Of a DNA stretch of 64,000 nt, positions 13,250 through 26,048 are shown in pieces. Origin of the DNA: Axinella damicornis (lineage: Eukaryota; Porifera; Demospongiae; Axinellida; Axinellidae); contig OZ007507.1 of NCBI GenBank assembly GCA_963931865.1, positions 17,481,086 through 17,545,085 of the forward strand. The letters run 5' to 3'. How positions within the stretch are numbered: the first letter of the stretch is position 1; the number at the start of each line of letters is the position of its first letter. The position numbers were made by a program, and so were the translations under genes. The notes under the pieces were generated by a model, which saw only the letters and a list, made by a program, of their open reading frames with translations, did no database searches and was not told the DNA's origin.

Positions 13250-13712
13250 AAGAAGTGGTAGCTAAAACTGGAAGGGTTTCTTCCAAGCAATATAAATCAT
13301 AGGACTGCCTCCATGCATAAGCCCAACCAACGACATTATTTTTAGCCCTCATAAAGTGGTTGTAACAGCTATATGAGTGGCACTGGCCCTGCAGTGAGGT
13401 AGATACTTGAAACTCGACTACACACTGTGCTGTTAGAAATGCACAGCTGCATGAGAAAGTTTACAAGTCTAAAGTGAAGTTCTGCTTTATCTGCTTTCAA
13501 CTGTGCACATAAACCTTGTCATGCATGCACGTATACTCCAGTAATAAGGGTCAATACTACAGCCTGTTTTGTTGCAAATAGTAGCGCAATAGGAACTATA
13601 ATCACAGTTCAAAGGACATGACCCCAGCATGCTGCGCTGGTAGATTAGGAAACTATGTCAACAAGTATCATGTTACATATGAATAATTATAATTAATTTG
13701 ACAATGCTAACT

Positions 13713-16700
13713 TCAAGTACTTACTATGATAAAGCTTTCTGGTCCAATCTCAGGGTGACATTCTGGACTCCTAGCATAGGCATTCTCTTCAGATTTCACT
13801 GAATCATAATGAGCAGCATCATACAGGAACAATTATATAGCCATATAAACATTGTACCGTTAGTAGTTCTCCTGCGCTTCCACAGAATGATGAATGCTAC
13901 TGTAACAGCTGCCCCAATCACCAAAAGTAACACTCCAACAGCTAAAGATTGATAGCATATCAGTTGAATAATTATATTATCAACTTGAGTGAAAAATACC
14001 AATTACTATTTACCTATATATATCCTGCTAGTATCTCCTTGCGGAGTTCGATAAGTATGATCTGTTGAGATAGTGCCATTTCTTGTAGTAGGAGTGGTCG
14101 CTGTACTGTGACCCACAGCTTGACATACTATACATGTAGAGTTTGGGATGCATGCCATGAAAGTTATGATATTCATATTGCTCTGGCCAAAAACCAACAT
14201 AATATGCAATCGTTAGTGACTACAATAATAGACCTGCTAAACATGTCCATATAATGCTTGCACTCCTATCAAGTTTGGAAGCATGAGTAGCCAATCTACC
14301 TTATTTGAAGAGGTGACATGCCATTAACATTTCTATGCACCAGCTGGGCATGCAGACTGTCCTCCAATTATCTCCACCAGAGATTACTCACTGTTACTCA
14401 TTACTCACTGACTAGCCATAGTTCCTGGAAATGTAGTAATCAACTTACCGACATGTTTTTCAGTGGGTGAGGACACTCCTGCACTGTTCTTCGCTCTAAT
14501 AAGTATAGTAAGATTGCATTTCTCCACATTCTTGGGCAATCTGATTCTAATATCAAGTGGAAGCCCTGGTATATAAGGATATTCTTCGGGCATTGAATTA
14601 ACCCCAGCAGTGGTCCTCCAAGTGACAATTAAGCCGTCTGGACTTCTCGCTGTGCATGGGAAGTCAATCACCTATAGAATTAAAGCATTCCTTAATATAA
14701 AGTGATCACATCCAACCTTGATGCATCAAACTGAGAACTGGTAACTTGCTTGTAAATGAACATATAGGTCTCCTTCAGATTCGGTTGTGATTGTAACATC
14801 GTCAGTTGCAATCCTGTGAGGAACTACAATGCAGAGGATGAGGATACAAGTTTCTACCCTCAGTTAAAAGAATGCAAGCTTACTTTGGGGTAGGTATACT
14901 GGCGCACTCATTTTGCCCTCTCCACCCAAATTCGAGGCAGAAATACGGTACACGGGACAGGAATCACCGTCTGAGGGATCACTTCTGATGGTGTAGTGTA
15001 TATCTGTTACATTGACGTCGTGAATACTATTTCCAGTATCGTTGTCAATACCGTACACAGTGTAGTGGGTGATGAGAGGGTTCACGTGCAGGATATCCGA
15101 CTCATTGTTCCACACAGAGTAAGGCGGATCCCACTCAATGTTCGATAAGCTATTTATGCGAACATTATCAGGTGGTGGAAGGGGACCTGCATGTGAAGAC
15201 CAGATTGTGCACTATAACATGAATGCCTTAGGCAGCAACAAACATATGTCGGAGCCAATTAGCCTGATGATTAGGGCATACAAAGGGTATACATGTATCA
15301 CAGAGTCGGTAGACTCTGTATGTAGGGATACGACGTACACGCAATACATGCCAATACAAAAAAATCTCGCCAAATCTCAGAAACGGTACACTTATAAGCC
15401 TTTATAACCACATACCGTTCATCTTCGAGTGTTTTCATGACCAACAAGACTCCTCGCGTCGCAAAAAACCGGCGCGAAAGTACCACACCAGGTACTCGCA
15501 AAACGGGCAAATTGTTTTTCTTTCTTCTTCTTCTTCTTCTTTCTTCTTTCTTCAGACGGGCTAGCTCAACGTCGACTCAATCTCTCATGATGGTTTTCGC
15601 ACGAAACAACAGCATTTCACACCGAGTAGTGCACCTGGCCATCGCTTTTTCGCAACCTCCAAGTTTTCACCAGGCGGCTGCAGCTGCCCACTCAATAACT
15701 ATGGCTTCTTTAGTCAACGCCATTTTCGCGTTTTTACGCATGCGTAATCACTTAGCAACGAACGTAATTATTACTCAAGATCGCTGAATTAGAAGTGTCT
15801 TGCGCTGTTGTGTTGACATAATTTCGTACTTCATAAAACCGAGGTAAATTCTAACTCTGTGCGTATAATTTATGTATGTTACTACCTACTGTGTTCTGTG
15901 AGAGGGCTGAATGCCTGTCTAAAGACTCAACAATATATAAATCTTGCTACTTCTGGTATAGCTAGCTAATATTATGGTCTTCAGACAGCCTTAGTATCCA
16001 TCCAGAAAAAAAGGTTGACTTGGGTCTGATTCTTTAGCCAATGCTGGCAGTGTGAATACCGGAGTCAATATTGTCCATATACCAAAGCAAGAGCTCCTAC
16101 TACTTGTGAGTACACTGACTTCTATGCATGCGCTGCTGCTAAAAAAAAATGACATAAACAAGTAATAAAAAACATTTGAAAATGTAACAGGATGTAGGGA
16201 TACCAGAACGGCAAAAAGTAAGGAAACAAGGTAGGGATGATCGCACGAAACAGTGAAGTATACAATCCCCCTACATATCTTTTTTCATTATACACGTATA
16301 TGGAAAAAGATCTCTGTAGGGGGGTTGTATACTTCACTGTTTTGTGCGATCATCCCTACCTTGTTTCCTTACTTTTTGCCGTTCTGGTATCCCTACATCC
16401 TGTTACATTTTCAAATGTTTTTTATTACTTGTATAATAGCTACTGGACATATCCCACACACGGTACACTACATATCTGCATTTGGAAGGGAGCTGGGCCT
16501 TCAAAGGAGCTTGAAGTGCTTGATTGCAGGGGCCGAAGCTTGGGGGTGCATTACTAGGGATGCAGTTTGGCCCGACTCAGATCATGTCTCGAGTATTAGC
16601 TACTCAGGCCGGAGGCAGTTTCAGGCCAGGGCATATGCCCGGGTAAAAATGTGAGCTGCATTGTTCAAGCCCCGTTCCCAGGCCCGCACACCGCTGAAAC

Positions 16701-18147
16701 AGACATTTAGGGAGCAGTTGAAACAGACGCAATCGGAGCAGCAGCTGAAGCGGACACAAGTGGTGAGCAGCAGTTGAAGCAGACGCCATCAGGGAGCAGC
16801 AGTTGAAGGGGACGCAAACGGGGAGCAGCAGTTTATTAAGCGGATCGATGCAATCGGAGAGCAGCAGCTGAAGCGGACGCAATCGGGCAGCAGCATGCAG
16901 CACTGCACAGAAAGCTGTCCGGCGCAGTATTAGCTACTTACGTAGGCAAAGTATAGGGGGAAGTAACTGAGCGAGCGAAGCGAAGCTACTTGTAGTCCCA
17001 TATTGTAAGTTGAAAAATGCTAGTTACTATACTAGCTAGCCCAAGAGACTCATACTATTAGCTTTTTGGACACCACTAGCCCATAGTTATACTTATCCAA
17101 TTTACTGCTGAGTCCGCATGACAACATAATGAATCTATTTACAACTAACCTTTAATAGTCAGGGAAGTGTTGTGCAGGTTCCCCCTGTCACGAGTAGGGC
17201 AATAGGCATTAGATGTACTGCCACAAGCTTGATCACTCCCATTGATTATCGCTATCCCAATTGCTGCCCCAGTGTTTTTATCCGTCCTGGAAATATAATT
17301 TTTTCCAGTTGCTGCCGTTCCGTTAACGAACACAGACTGTGCAAAGCCATCAGGGTCCAAACATGTAAAATTTGTTATTGTGCCACAAGCAACATGTGCT
17401 GTGGTATGAGCTCCAACACCTGCATGAGAAGAAACATCATACACTGGCAGTAGCACGAAGGTGCCACGAGAGCCTGTCCTGATACTGACTGGAAAATGAA
17501 TGCGAAAAATGTTTTTCAGCGCTTCGCGCGCGGACTGATGTCCCTACAGCCTCCATGCACTGTCTTCGGAAGCGTGCACCTTGCTCGGCCTTAGCACCAA
17601 TTCTACATTTCTGGCTACCAGTCGGACACTCCACAAAGAATACAGCACTGCTGCACATCCTTTCGACTCCGGGCACGGGCTCGCAACCACAGGAGTCTTG
17701 TCCTTGGCCTTTAATAGTCAACAGGTAGCAGACAGCTCTCTTACAGCTTCAGTACATCGAGGCGCAGGCTATAGGCTCGCATCCGCGCGCAATACGACGC
17801 GATATGCAGAGACGTCGAAGACATGCGTAATTAGGAAACGGACAACGCCTGAAAACTACCGAGCGTCAGGCCATGTGGACGTGGACACTGTGCGGGGCCA
17901 ATGGCGTTCTGTATCAGAGCACCGTTTGTTGCAGGAGAGCATATATACGCACCGCAAAGCGGTGCCTATATAAAAAGGCAAGAACAGAAACTAGTAACAC
18001 GCCGCGGGGTGTAGTAGATACCAATGCCATCTTACCACTGAGCACACACAACGGGAACTTACAGGCGGGGCTGGTGCTGATGGAAATTAGTATGGCAATG
18101 GTGCCAATACTAGCGGTCCTCATTCCGACAGTAGCAATAGAACTCAT
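13713..18147 (-). CDS. Gene B: Ig-FN3-third domain-TM receptor, 8 exons, about 412 aa
   Basis: Minus-strand exons: 18147-18063 (signal peptide 'MRTASIGTIAILISISTSPA'), 17419-17150 (Ig-like), 15186-14884 (FN3, 'IEWDPPYSVW', 'YRISASNLGGEG'), 14823-14750 and 14671-14449 (third domain split by a phase-0 intron; 'GLIVTWRTTAG', 'NLTILIRAKNSAGVSSPTE'), 14127-14014 (stalk), 13941-13858 (TM 'VLLLVIGAAVTVAFIILW' then KRRR stop-transfer), 13798-13713 (tail with 'SEENAYARSPE', then TGA). Phases agree at every junction. The donor after 14750 is GC (GCAAGT), not GT. The last exon could instead splice out at 13725, so the tail may be longer. Intron 2 holds repeat R1 copy 2. Paralogue of gene C. Confidence 0.78.
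15297..16432. repeat. Dispersed repeat R1, copy 2 (uninterrupted)
   Basis: Matches 5919-7835 without the hAT insertion, in the same orientation, and lies in intron 2 of gene B. It keeps the 70-codon minus-strand frame (15510-15298), differing from copy 1 at only a few residues, and ends in the palindrome 16158-16432. Confidence 0.75.
16158..16432. repeat. Long palindrome, second copy
   Basis: Inverted arms from ACAAGTAATAAAAAACATTT to its complement, almost identical to 7563-7835 and in the same position relative to R1. Confidence 0.85.
16690..16910. repeat. Minisatellite, imperfect unit around GAGCAGCAGCTGAAGCGG
   Basis: About six imperfect copies of roughly 33-40 bp (GGAGCAGCAG-TTGAAGC-GGACGCAATC). 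A few diverged units occur near 9055-9140. A conserved downstream sequence (GGAAGTAACTGAGCGAGCGA) follows near 16960, as it does near 9158. Confidence 0.7.
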
Positions 18148-18666
18148 CTCCCTATCTATACTCTATTAATGCAACAACTTCTCGAGAATGCTTATTTAAA
18201 GATCCGCGGTCCTTCTAGAAGATTCTATATACGGTGTCCATGATCCAGGCCGGAGGTCAGAGGAGGGAGTGCAAGCTTACGGAGGTTCGTATTCGTCCGT
18301 TACCTCTTCCGGTAGTATTCGTTATGAATTCGGAGTTATGCGATTTCCGTGTAACGAAACAGCCATGTCAGACGGCTTCGAGAAGCAGATTTTGGCACCG
18401 ACTGTTCCAAGATGTGTTCATGCGAGCGACGTATCCTTTGAGATATGTGTATCTCAGGTGGTCAAGAGTCTATTTAGGTATCAAGACAGTTGAGACTGCT
18501 CCCGTCTTTGTGTGAGAACGCTGTAAAGTCGGGTCTAGCTTGAAGCGTCTCAAGATGGTCAGATTCAAGCGCCTGTAGTGCAAGAACGCAGGGTGCTATG
18601 ATGATCGCACCTGCGCCTGATGAAAGCCCCGTCTCTGTACTTTCAGAAAATAGCCACATCATGGCC

Positions 18667-19240
18667 ATCAGATTTGGAGCTATGAGCCCCTGAAGTCAAC
18701 CATGTTTCATGAATTTGGTTTGCGTGGGTGAATTTATGCTGCCATATCTCGAGAACGCTACATGCTACGGACACAAGACTTGCACCATTGGATACGCAAA
18801 AGACTGAGGTTTGTAAATACATGTGGAAATATTGTGACAACCACATCAGATTTGGAGCAATGAGCCCCTGAACTCAACCAATTTGTGTGAATTTGGTTTA
18901 TGTGGGTGACTTTGTGTGGCCGTATCTCAAGAACGCTACATGCTATGGACATGAGACTTGCACCATTGGATACACCAAAGACTGAGGTTTGTAATTCGTG
19001 TGGAAGTATTGTGATAACCCCATTAGATTTGGAGCTATGAACCCCCGAATTCAACCAATATGTGTGAATTTGGTTTACATGGACATGAGAGTTGCACCAT
19101 TGGATACAACAAAGACTGAGGTTTGTATATAGAAGTATTGTGACAACCCCATCAGATTTGGAGCAATGAGACCCTCGACTCGACCAATATGCGTGAATTT
19201 GGTTTACATGGGTGAATTCGTGCTGTCATATCTCTTGTCT
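18667..19240. repeat. Tandem satellite, unit about 178 bp, four copies
   Basis: The unit begins ATCAGATTTGGAGC at 18667, 18845, 19022 and 19151. The third copy has a deletion of roughly 50 bp and the fourth is cut off. Minus-strand ORFs over the array are products of the repeat and resemble no known protein. Confidence 0.8.
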
Positions 19241-19274
19241 CCCGTCTAAGTTCGTGCTAGATTTCGCGAGTCAG

Positions 19275-19873
19275 CAGTAGCGGATCCAGAGGGGGTTCCG
19301 AGGGTTCCATGGAACCCCCCTTTCAAGGAGAACCAAAAAATGCATTTGACTCAGACCGTACACTCAAGGCAGAAAAGCAAGCTGCATGTTTGAAATGTAA
19401 GAGCAACTTACCTACCTTGACCGTTCGCGGGCTGAAAGCCTGAAGGCAGACATAGTCTTGAGCTAGCTAGGTTTACGCTTGCTACACAATTTTAATTTTA
19501 CATCAATTATTTTTGTTTCTGTATATACGTATAATTAGAAAATAAAGCAATAACGCAGTGTTCAATCATGCAATCGACTGTCCACGTAGCTGTAATCCGT
19601 CGACGATGAAAAGAAGGAAGCTAACAGCCCCACACATCGATACTTACTGGTTTCTTAGTCAATCTTCTTTGCGTCTGGGAACGTGTCCAGAATGCGCAGA
19701 GATGCTACGAGAGCGCTTCCTGATCGCTAAAAAGAACACGTAAAAAAAATTTTCCGCGCTTCGCGCTCACTGATCGCCGCTTCGCGGCTCTGCGCAACGC
19801 CTTCGGCGGTGCGTTGTGTATGTGCCAACCTACCTGCTGAACCCCCCTTTCTAAATTTCTAGATCCGCCACTG
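19275..19873. mobile_element. hAT-like non-autonomous element, 5-bp target duplication
   Basis: Imperfect terminal inverted repeats CAGTAGCGGATCCAGA (19275-) and ...TCTAGATCCGCCACTG (-19873). GTCAG is directly repeated on both flanks (19270-19274, 19874-19878). It contains AACCCCCCTTT segments near both ends and a short ORF starting MKRRKLTAPH (19603-19743) of unknown origin. No transposase catalytic motif is visible. Confidence 0.8.
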
Positions 19874-20954
19874 GTCAGGGGCGAAGTCAAGAGAGCGATT
19901 GCCATTTCCTTTTCCCACTTCCCAGGCCTCCGTCCAGCTATTGTCGCTCGTTCGCATAATTATGGTAGTCTCGCGTAGACTCAATAGGGATCCCCGCGCG
20001 GTGGGCGTGGTCAGACGACCCCATTTTTCTCCCACAAAAATTAAGCTAGTGAAATCAAACTTACTCGACACAAAGCAGGAAGGGTAGTCAACATGCAGAC
20101 TAAACATCATTTAATACAGTAGCTCACACTGTAGCTGTTGTACACTGGTTAAATCAGTTCCAGCAAACTATTCACCAAAAATCTCCAGTGCGAAGACCGC
20201 GAGCAACTCGATTCTACTGTTGGGAGACACACCATAGGAAGGCAAAGGTATAATAGCTTGTAGGCATGCATGTATTTACAGACTGGTTCACACCTGAGAT
20301 AATTAGCTACTCCCTGATGCCTGTATTGCTCAAGCATATGAATGAACATGATTTATACCCCCCCCCCCCCCCTCCTGACGAAATCATTTTAGGGAATGCA
20401 ATGGCAGCAATGCACATACTAGATGGTGAAGTGCTGATAAAATAGTCAACACCAACAAGTTCTGGGTTCAACGACAGCCCTACAAGCCACTGGCATGACT
20501 GTGTGCGTTAATTCTTCCTAGTTCCAATGGCATGCTCAGCACTATGCATCTATACAATCATGGCACATACAGTAGAAGGTTGCAATCCCTTGATGCTTTA
20601 CATCGAAGGTTACTCATCACTGAAAATCAATTTAAACACAATTCCTAAGTAGATGCAAAAATGTCATGTACATTCAACATTATTATAGTGGTGAGCAATG
20701 GATCAGTAAGAACTGGTATAGCATGCAGGCCTGGAATGGTTCATTCTGGTCACAGTCTCATATGCCTGGTTGTCGTGCATCGTTACATCATCATTCCCTG
20801 TGATGTAAAGAACAGATTACATTGACCATCAAATTGATACTGGAATTCCAGTCATGTAGCGTCAATTATCAATGTTGATACACACATTCGTTCAGAGATA
20901 TACCTTTGCTGTGCTTAGATAGGAATGCACAAAAATTAGTTTGCAAAAGTGTAC

Positions 20955-22521
20955 CTTCTCTGCTTTGCTTGGATTTTACACAGAGCAGCCCAAGCATAGC
21001 TACCACTACTGTCACTGAGAAGATCACTCCCACGCTGCCTCCTGCCACACCCACAATGACACTTATTAACTGGTTATCTTGAGAATCTTCAGTAACATCC
21101 ACAATGGTTGCCGTGGTAATGTCATCAGTAATGAGATCTCCAGTGTAATCTGTGGTTTGACATCCTGTAGAGAAAACATTTACCCTCAATCATTCGGGAC
21201 TGGGAACGAGGCTACTGAATATATACTTGCATTTTGATCATGTGTGATATGACTGACTCACCAGCGCTAGCATGTACAGCAATTTCAGTGGGTGAGGACA
21301 TTCCTGCACTGTTCCTGGCACTGATTCTTATGGTGAGATTGCACATCTTGAGCAAAATGATTCGGATGTTGACTGGATGGCCTGGCTGGTGATGATGTTG
21401 CACAGTTGTTGCATTAACCCCACCAGTGGTCGTCCAAGTGACAAGGAATGAGGTGGGAATTCTCACTGCACATGGTTCAATTACCTACAGAATTAAACCA
21501 TTCTTTAAGATCACGTGCAACCTTGATCATTCAAACTAACTTACAAGAAAACTAATGTGTAAGCCTTCAGATTCAGTTGTGAGTGTGACATCTTCAGTTG
21601 CAATCCTGTGAGGAACTACAGTGCAGAAGATAACGATCTATCCTCAAAAGTGGTTAGCTATAGCTATAGCTACAGAATGTACTAAGCTTACTTTGAGGTA
21701 GGTGTACTGGTACAGTCATTCTGCCTTCTCCACCAGCATTCCAAGCAGTAATACGGTACACGGGACAGGAATCACCGTCTGAGGGATCACTTCTGATGGG
21801 GTAGTGTGTATCTGTTACGTTCACTTCATGAATACTATTTCCAGTATAATTGTCAATAACGTGCACAGTGTACTGGGTGATATGAGGGTCCACGTGCAGG
21901 ACATCCGACTCATTGTTCAGCGCAGAGTAAGGGGGGTTCCACTCAATAATGGTCAAGGAGTTAAACAATTCCTTAACATGAACATTTTCGGGTGAGGGAA
22001 GGAAACCTGTAAAGACCAAATTGTAGTTGTGAAAACATTTACAACATCACTAAGCCTAATGAGAGTCTACAACTAACCTTGAACTGTCACTGAAGTGTTG
22101 TGCAGGATTTGCCCATTGTGTAGAATGCAATAGACATTAAATGCACCATAAGTTTGGTTGCCATTGATCATTAGTGTGCCAGTTACCACCCCAGAGTTTT
22201 TATCTCTGCTGGAACTGTAACGATCTCCTAATATCACACGTCCATTCACGAGCCAAGAAGGTAGAAAGCCATTTGAGTCAGAACATGCAAGTTGTAGTGT
22301 CGTATTGTCAGCTACAATTAGCATGGCACCATCAGCTCCAGTACCTGCAGGAAACACTTGAATTTATACACAATCATTATTGATGTATCAATCAGAACAT
22401 AAATGGGCTGGAGTATCAGAATTAGGGGAAGTGTAGACATATGTGGGAGCATTGCAACATAAATTTGGCTTTTGGTCCCTTACTCACTTGCTTGGGTTGT
22501 GGCATAGATAGCGGCATGGTT

Positions 22522-22552
<31 letters not shown>

Positions 22553-25256
22553 GGAGTAAGAATAACTAGAGACACTAGAACTAAGAACTAGCTAGATGGG
22601 GAATATTTCCCTCTTCATTTGCACTGGTATGTAGCTACTCAGCTACTCAGCTGTTTACACAGACCAAAACCTTGTATACTCAACAAGTTTATCTCAGGAG
22701 ATCTTCAGATCATCTTGTATAGAATGCACATGGCATTGAATTGTTGCTGCTATGTGTTGCATGCAATCATTGTATATCAGACTCATTTATGGGAATTGTC
22801 AGTCTGCTGGCCAACTATATACACTATTTCTGCATGGGTATTTCCAAACTCTGCTGCAGGTAGCTGCAGAAGCATAATGGAGTCTTCAGCTCCAGGCACC
22901 AGCTGTGTGGAGTTCATAAGTGGAACTCTAACCTAATTACCGCATATGCATATGTAAACAAATCTTAGCCAACATATCAACCCTGCCGTAAGCTTAGCAC
23001 TAAGTTTCAGTAACTAGGCTGAAGCTAGGTTGATGGGTGTTTGTAGCCTGCAACATTTTCATCTGCCTGCTTTATAAGGAACCTCGCCGTCAACCCACAG
23101 GGGAAAGCAGTAGCCTCAGGCCTTCCACACCTCCAGTTTTTCATTATTGCTTGCAAGCGATCAAAAACTGGAGGTGTGGAAGGCCTGGGAACAAGGCTAG
23201 GAAAGCAGGGCCTCCTATCAATATCGACTTGGATGCCAGCTATACAAATCCTTATCTCTTATTTATTTCAGTCTGCCAATAGTACTGCCACACTCTGACC
23301 ATGTACCAGTAGTGTCTGTTATAATACGATAGAGTGCTTTAACGGTTGGTGTCAACAAACGATAGCATTAATTAGAGACATCCAGAGAGTCTATCACTGC
23401 ATGAATATAGTGCATGTACATGCATATGGGGCCAGGAGAATCATACAAAGAACAACATGTGGTGAAACGCTAACCATGGGAAGGGTAGTGGCAACAAGAT
23501 GCATAATTACTTTTATACTTTTGCGGAAGTTTCCAGATTACCTGGTACAGTAACCAATAGCTACAGAAGTGGTTACTGGGACTTATAATATGCCACAGCA
23601 CATGTAACTAGATCGGCTTAGACTGGTGGAGGAGGCTATGCACTGGACACAATCTACATCATGATCAGAAGAAAGACTTACTAGAACCGGATTGTATTCA
23701 TAGTTGTGCTGGTTCAATATGAATATATACTGTATCCTTATCATAATATTTTCCTTATCGTTGCTCAGCCCTTTGTGTTCACTGGTCCTGCAGCTGACCT
23801 GGGTGGGTGTACCAGTGCCATTGGACAATTTGTGTAGTCTATCTCTATGGTAGGCATGCCAGAGCATAGTCAAGTTCTAAACTGTGCGCGCGCATGTGAA
23901 AGTGTTCAACTACTTCTGAACAACTCCTTATCCAGAAACGAGTCAAATATTGATTTAAAAGTGACGATGAGTATAATTTTATTATGGATAAGTTTGATGC
24001 AGCCTGTACGTAATACCTTGTACTACAGTGATGACGCACTTGAAAGGTGCCGACCACAGTTTATATAGCATAACCTGCTACCCGTTGTCTAACTACCATA
24101 AACCCGTCGTCTAACTACCATACACCCTTGTCAACACATTTTAGTGTACACAGAAGCCACTTCAGTATACCGTATAGCGGGAAAATTTGGCGGGCATTAA
24201 ATTTGGCGATTTCAGCCAAAACGCCGTATTTTTTAATTTGGCAAATTTTAAATTTGGCGATTTCGATCCTCAACACAAATGACGTAATGGCAATGACGTA
24301 CGCATACGCCTCAGCGTTGCGCGTATCGATCGACAGTTAGTTACCAGCTAACCATGGAGACCTTCGAAGTAGAGGGATGTGCCATCACGTTTACCATACA
24401 GTGTGGAGCCCCACCGTCCGAGAGCGGCGACTGGATTGCGCTGTGGCGGTGATGCACTCGAGCGCAATCGTGGGCCTCACGTCCCTCACACTCTCGTTAA
24501 CGGCTTGTAGTTCCTTCCCGGAGAGAGAGGAATCTCCGATGTCGCGTTCTCCTGGGAGTATACAGCAGCTGAGTCTTTTCTGAAATACTGGTACAGCACG
24601 GCTACCTTACGTACGTAGTTATGTGCCTTACTAATGTGCGCGCGCATGGCCGGCCGGCTGGTGTGCATGTGGGGTTTAATATTGGTGGAATTTAATTTGG
24701 CGATTTTTTCCTGTACCGCCAAATCGCCAAATTAAACCCCCCGCCAAATTTTCCCGCTATACGGTACTCAGCAAGTGCACTTAGAAGCCACTGTAGTACA
24801 AGCCAGTTGTACTACCAGCTGCTGTGGTTTATCAGGAATACACGAGGCTGTTATTCAATTAGAGGCCGAGGCGCACTATAACATAAACATTTGCCGGGTA
24901 TTGATTGGTAGTTGTCAAAATTGAAAGTTCACTGTTGTGAGAATAATTAGCCCATGCCTACCCCATGATATACTCTGAGAGCATGCAGTGCCATGCACCG
25001 AGAAGTCTATGAAAGCCTTCCATGTCTTTCTTTAGTCTGCTTGTTATACTTAAATCAAGAGGAGTATGAGTGGGATGACTTTAACAGGTCTTTCTGCCGG
25101 TCATTAATGCAAATGTGAGCTAGTACAAACCCTTGTTTAAGTTTGATGTAGCCTATAATATTATATATCCATGCGGTAGCTATTAGTTATAAAACCTGCG
25201 AGGAGAGTAGTGGCAATCAGTACGACGATCGCGATCGTGCCAGTCGCTGTTGACAT
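20955..25256 (-). CDS. Gene C: Ig-FN3-third domain-TM receptor, 6 exons found, 3' end unresolved
   Basis: Minus-strand exons: 25256-25196 (signal peptide 'MSTATGTIAIVVLIATTLLA'), 22344-22078 (Ig; C in 'QLACSD', 'SWLVNGR', C in 'VYCILHN'), 22006-21692 (FN3, 'IIEWNPPYSA'), 21615-21545 and 21484-21262 (third domain split by a phase-0 intron, 'FLVTWTTTGGVN', 'NLTIRISARNSAGMSSPTE'), 21164-20955 (stalk plus TM 'GVAGGSVGVIFSVTVVVAML' and KSKQSREG). Phases agree throughout. It is a close paralogue of B; 21751-21799 is identical to 14943-14991. B's separate stalk and TM exons are one 210-nt exon here. No cytoplasmic exon like B's is visible downstream; a short tail exon near 20930-20860 is possible but unproven. 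Confidence 0.75.
22518..22550. repeat. Poly(G) run of about 29 bases in intron 1 of gene C
   Basis: One of roughly a dozen long G or C homopolymers in the window. Others lie near 6711-6725, 20350-20363, 25407-25424, 26065-26086, 26198-26211, 28261-28299, 34580-34606, 35272-35289, 50508-50523, 50740-50770, 53946-53963 and 60360-60386. Confidence 0.9.
23111..23199. mobile_element. 89-bp foldback MITE, TAGCCT ends, 9-bp target duplication
   Basis: Hairpin arms around AGGCCTTCCACACCTCCAGT and its complement, ending ...CCTGGGAACAAGGCTA. GGAAAGCAG is duplicated exactly at 23102-23110 and 23200-23208. Sits in intron 1 of gene C. Same family as 9369-9470. Confidence 0.88.
24170..24764. mobile_element. 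TA-flanked MITE (Tc1/mariner-like target), 595 bp
   Basis: Ends CCGTATAGCGGGAAAATTTG (24170-) and the complement ...TTTTCCCGCTATACGG (-24764), flanked by TA on both sides. Subterminal copies of AAATTTGGCGATTT occur inside each end. The centre holds a short ORF (24354-24452) that may be captured host sequence. Sits in intron 1 of gene C. Confidence 0.8.
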
Positions 25257-26043
25257 TCTGACAGTAGTCTTCTCCGGCCTTTTAGCTTGTGTTCATGAAT
25301 CTCTTGACCCAGAATAAAATAATATATTCGTCCAGCATCTCTAGCGAAGACTTCTTAGTCTCGTTCCCAGACTATTCCCTTGGCCCTGAGGGTGAATGGG
25401 GTGGGGTGGGGGGGGGGGGGGGGAGTGGCTGGGAACGGTATCTGCGACATTAAATTTTGCCCCCATTGCTGCTAGGAATTCTGTCACTGAACCTCACATC
25501 TTTGAAACGTAAGTGCATACAGCTGATTATGAGGTCTACAAATTAAAAGGGGTGTATGTTACTCAATTTACTCGTACTCACACATTATATCACCATTCAT
25601 CAAGGCTTACGGTTGCCACACAGACACATAATCACAAACACAATTACTATACAACTACATGTAAAAACATAAATTATTATACAACATAATTATGGCTACC
25701 TGTGTCACCATGGTAATGATAATTACAATCATGATAATTATGAAACTAGGTGAATAGCTGTGCTAAAAAAATTAACTTTGATCATTTCAGGCTCAGTGTG
25801 TCGTGACTTGGCCAGGGGTAAAAAGCTTTGCCCCATCCGTACCTGAGTGAAGAGATACACAACAAACAAGTAGAGGGTGAACAGAAATCAAAGACCAACA
25901 GACTAACTTCCTGGCCCTGTATAGTTTCTAACTGTGAAAGTGCAGAACAACTCCCTATCCAGAAACAAGTCAAAAAATCGTCATAGATATACACGTTTGC
26001 TTGTAAACCCAAAATTCCAGTGAACGCACAAGGCCTACGCATA
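25257..26043. other. Intergenic, upstream of gene C
   Basis: Likely 5' flank of minus-strand gene C. It contains a 'TAGTCTCGTTCCCAGAC' fragment near 25357 related to the foldback family ends, a G-rich run (25400-25430) and a segment near 25920-25980 that resembles 23915-23955. No promoter element can be assigned with confidence. Confidence 0.4.
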
Positions 26044-26048
26044 CTTGG

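Noticed and set aside
17437..17721. Minus-strand ORF with several cysteines next to gene B's Ig exon
   Set aside because: It could be an extra Cys-rich exon, but I found no convincing acceptor and donor in phase 1, and paralogue C has no equivalent.
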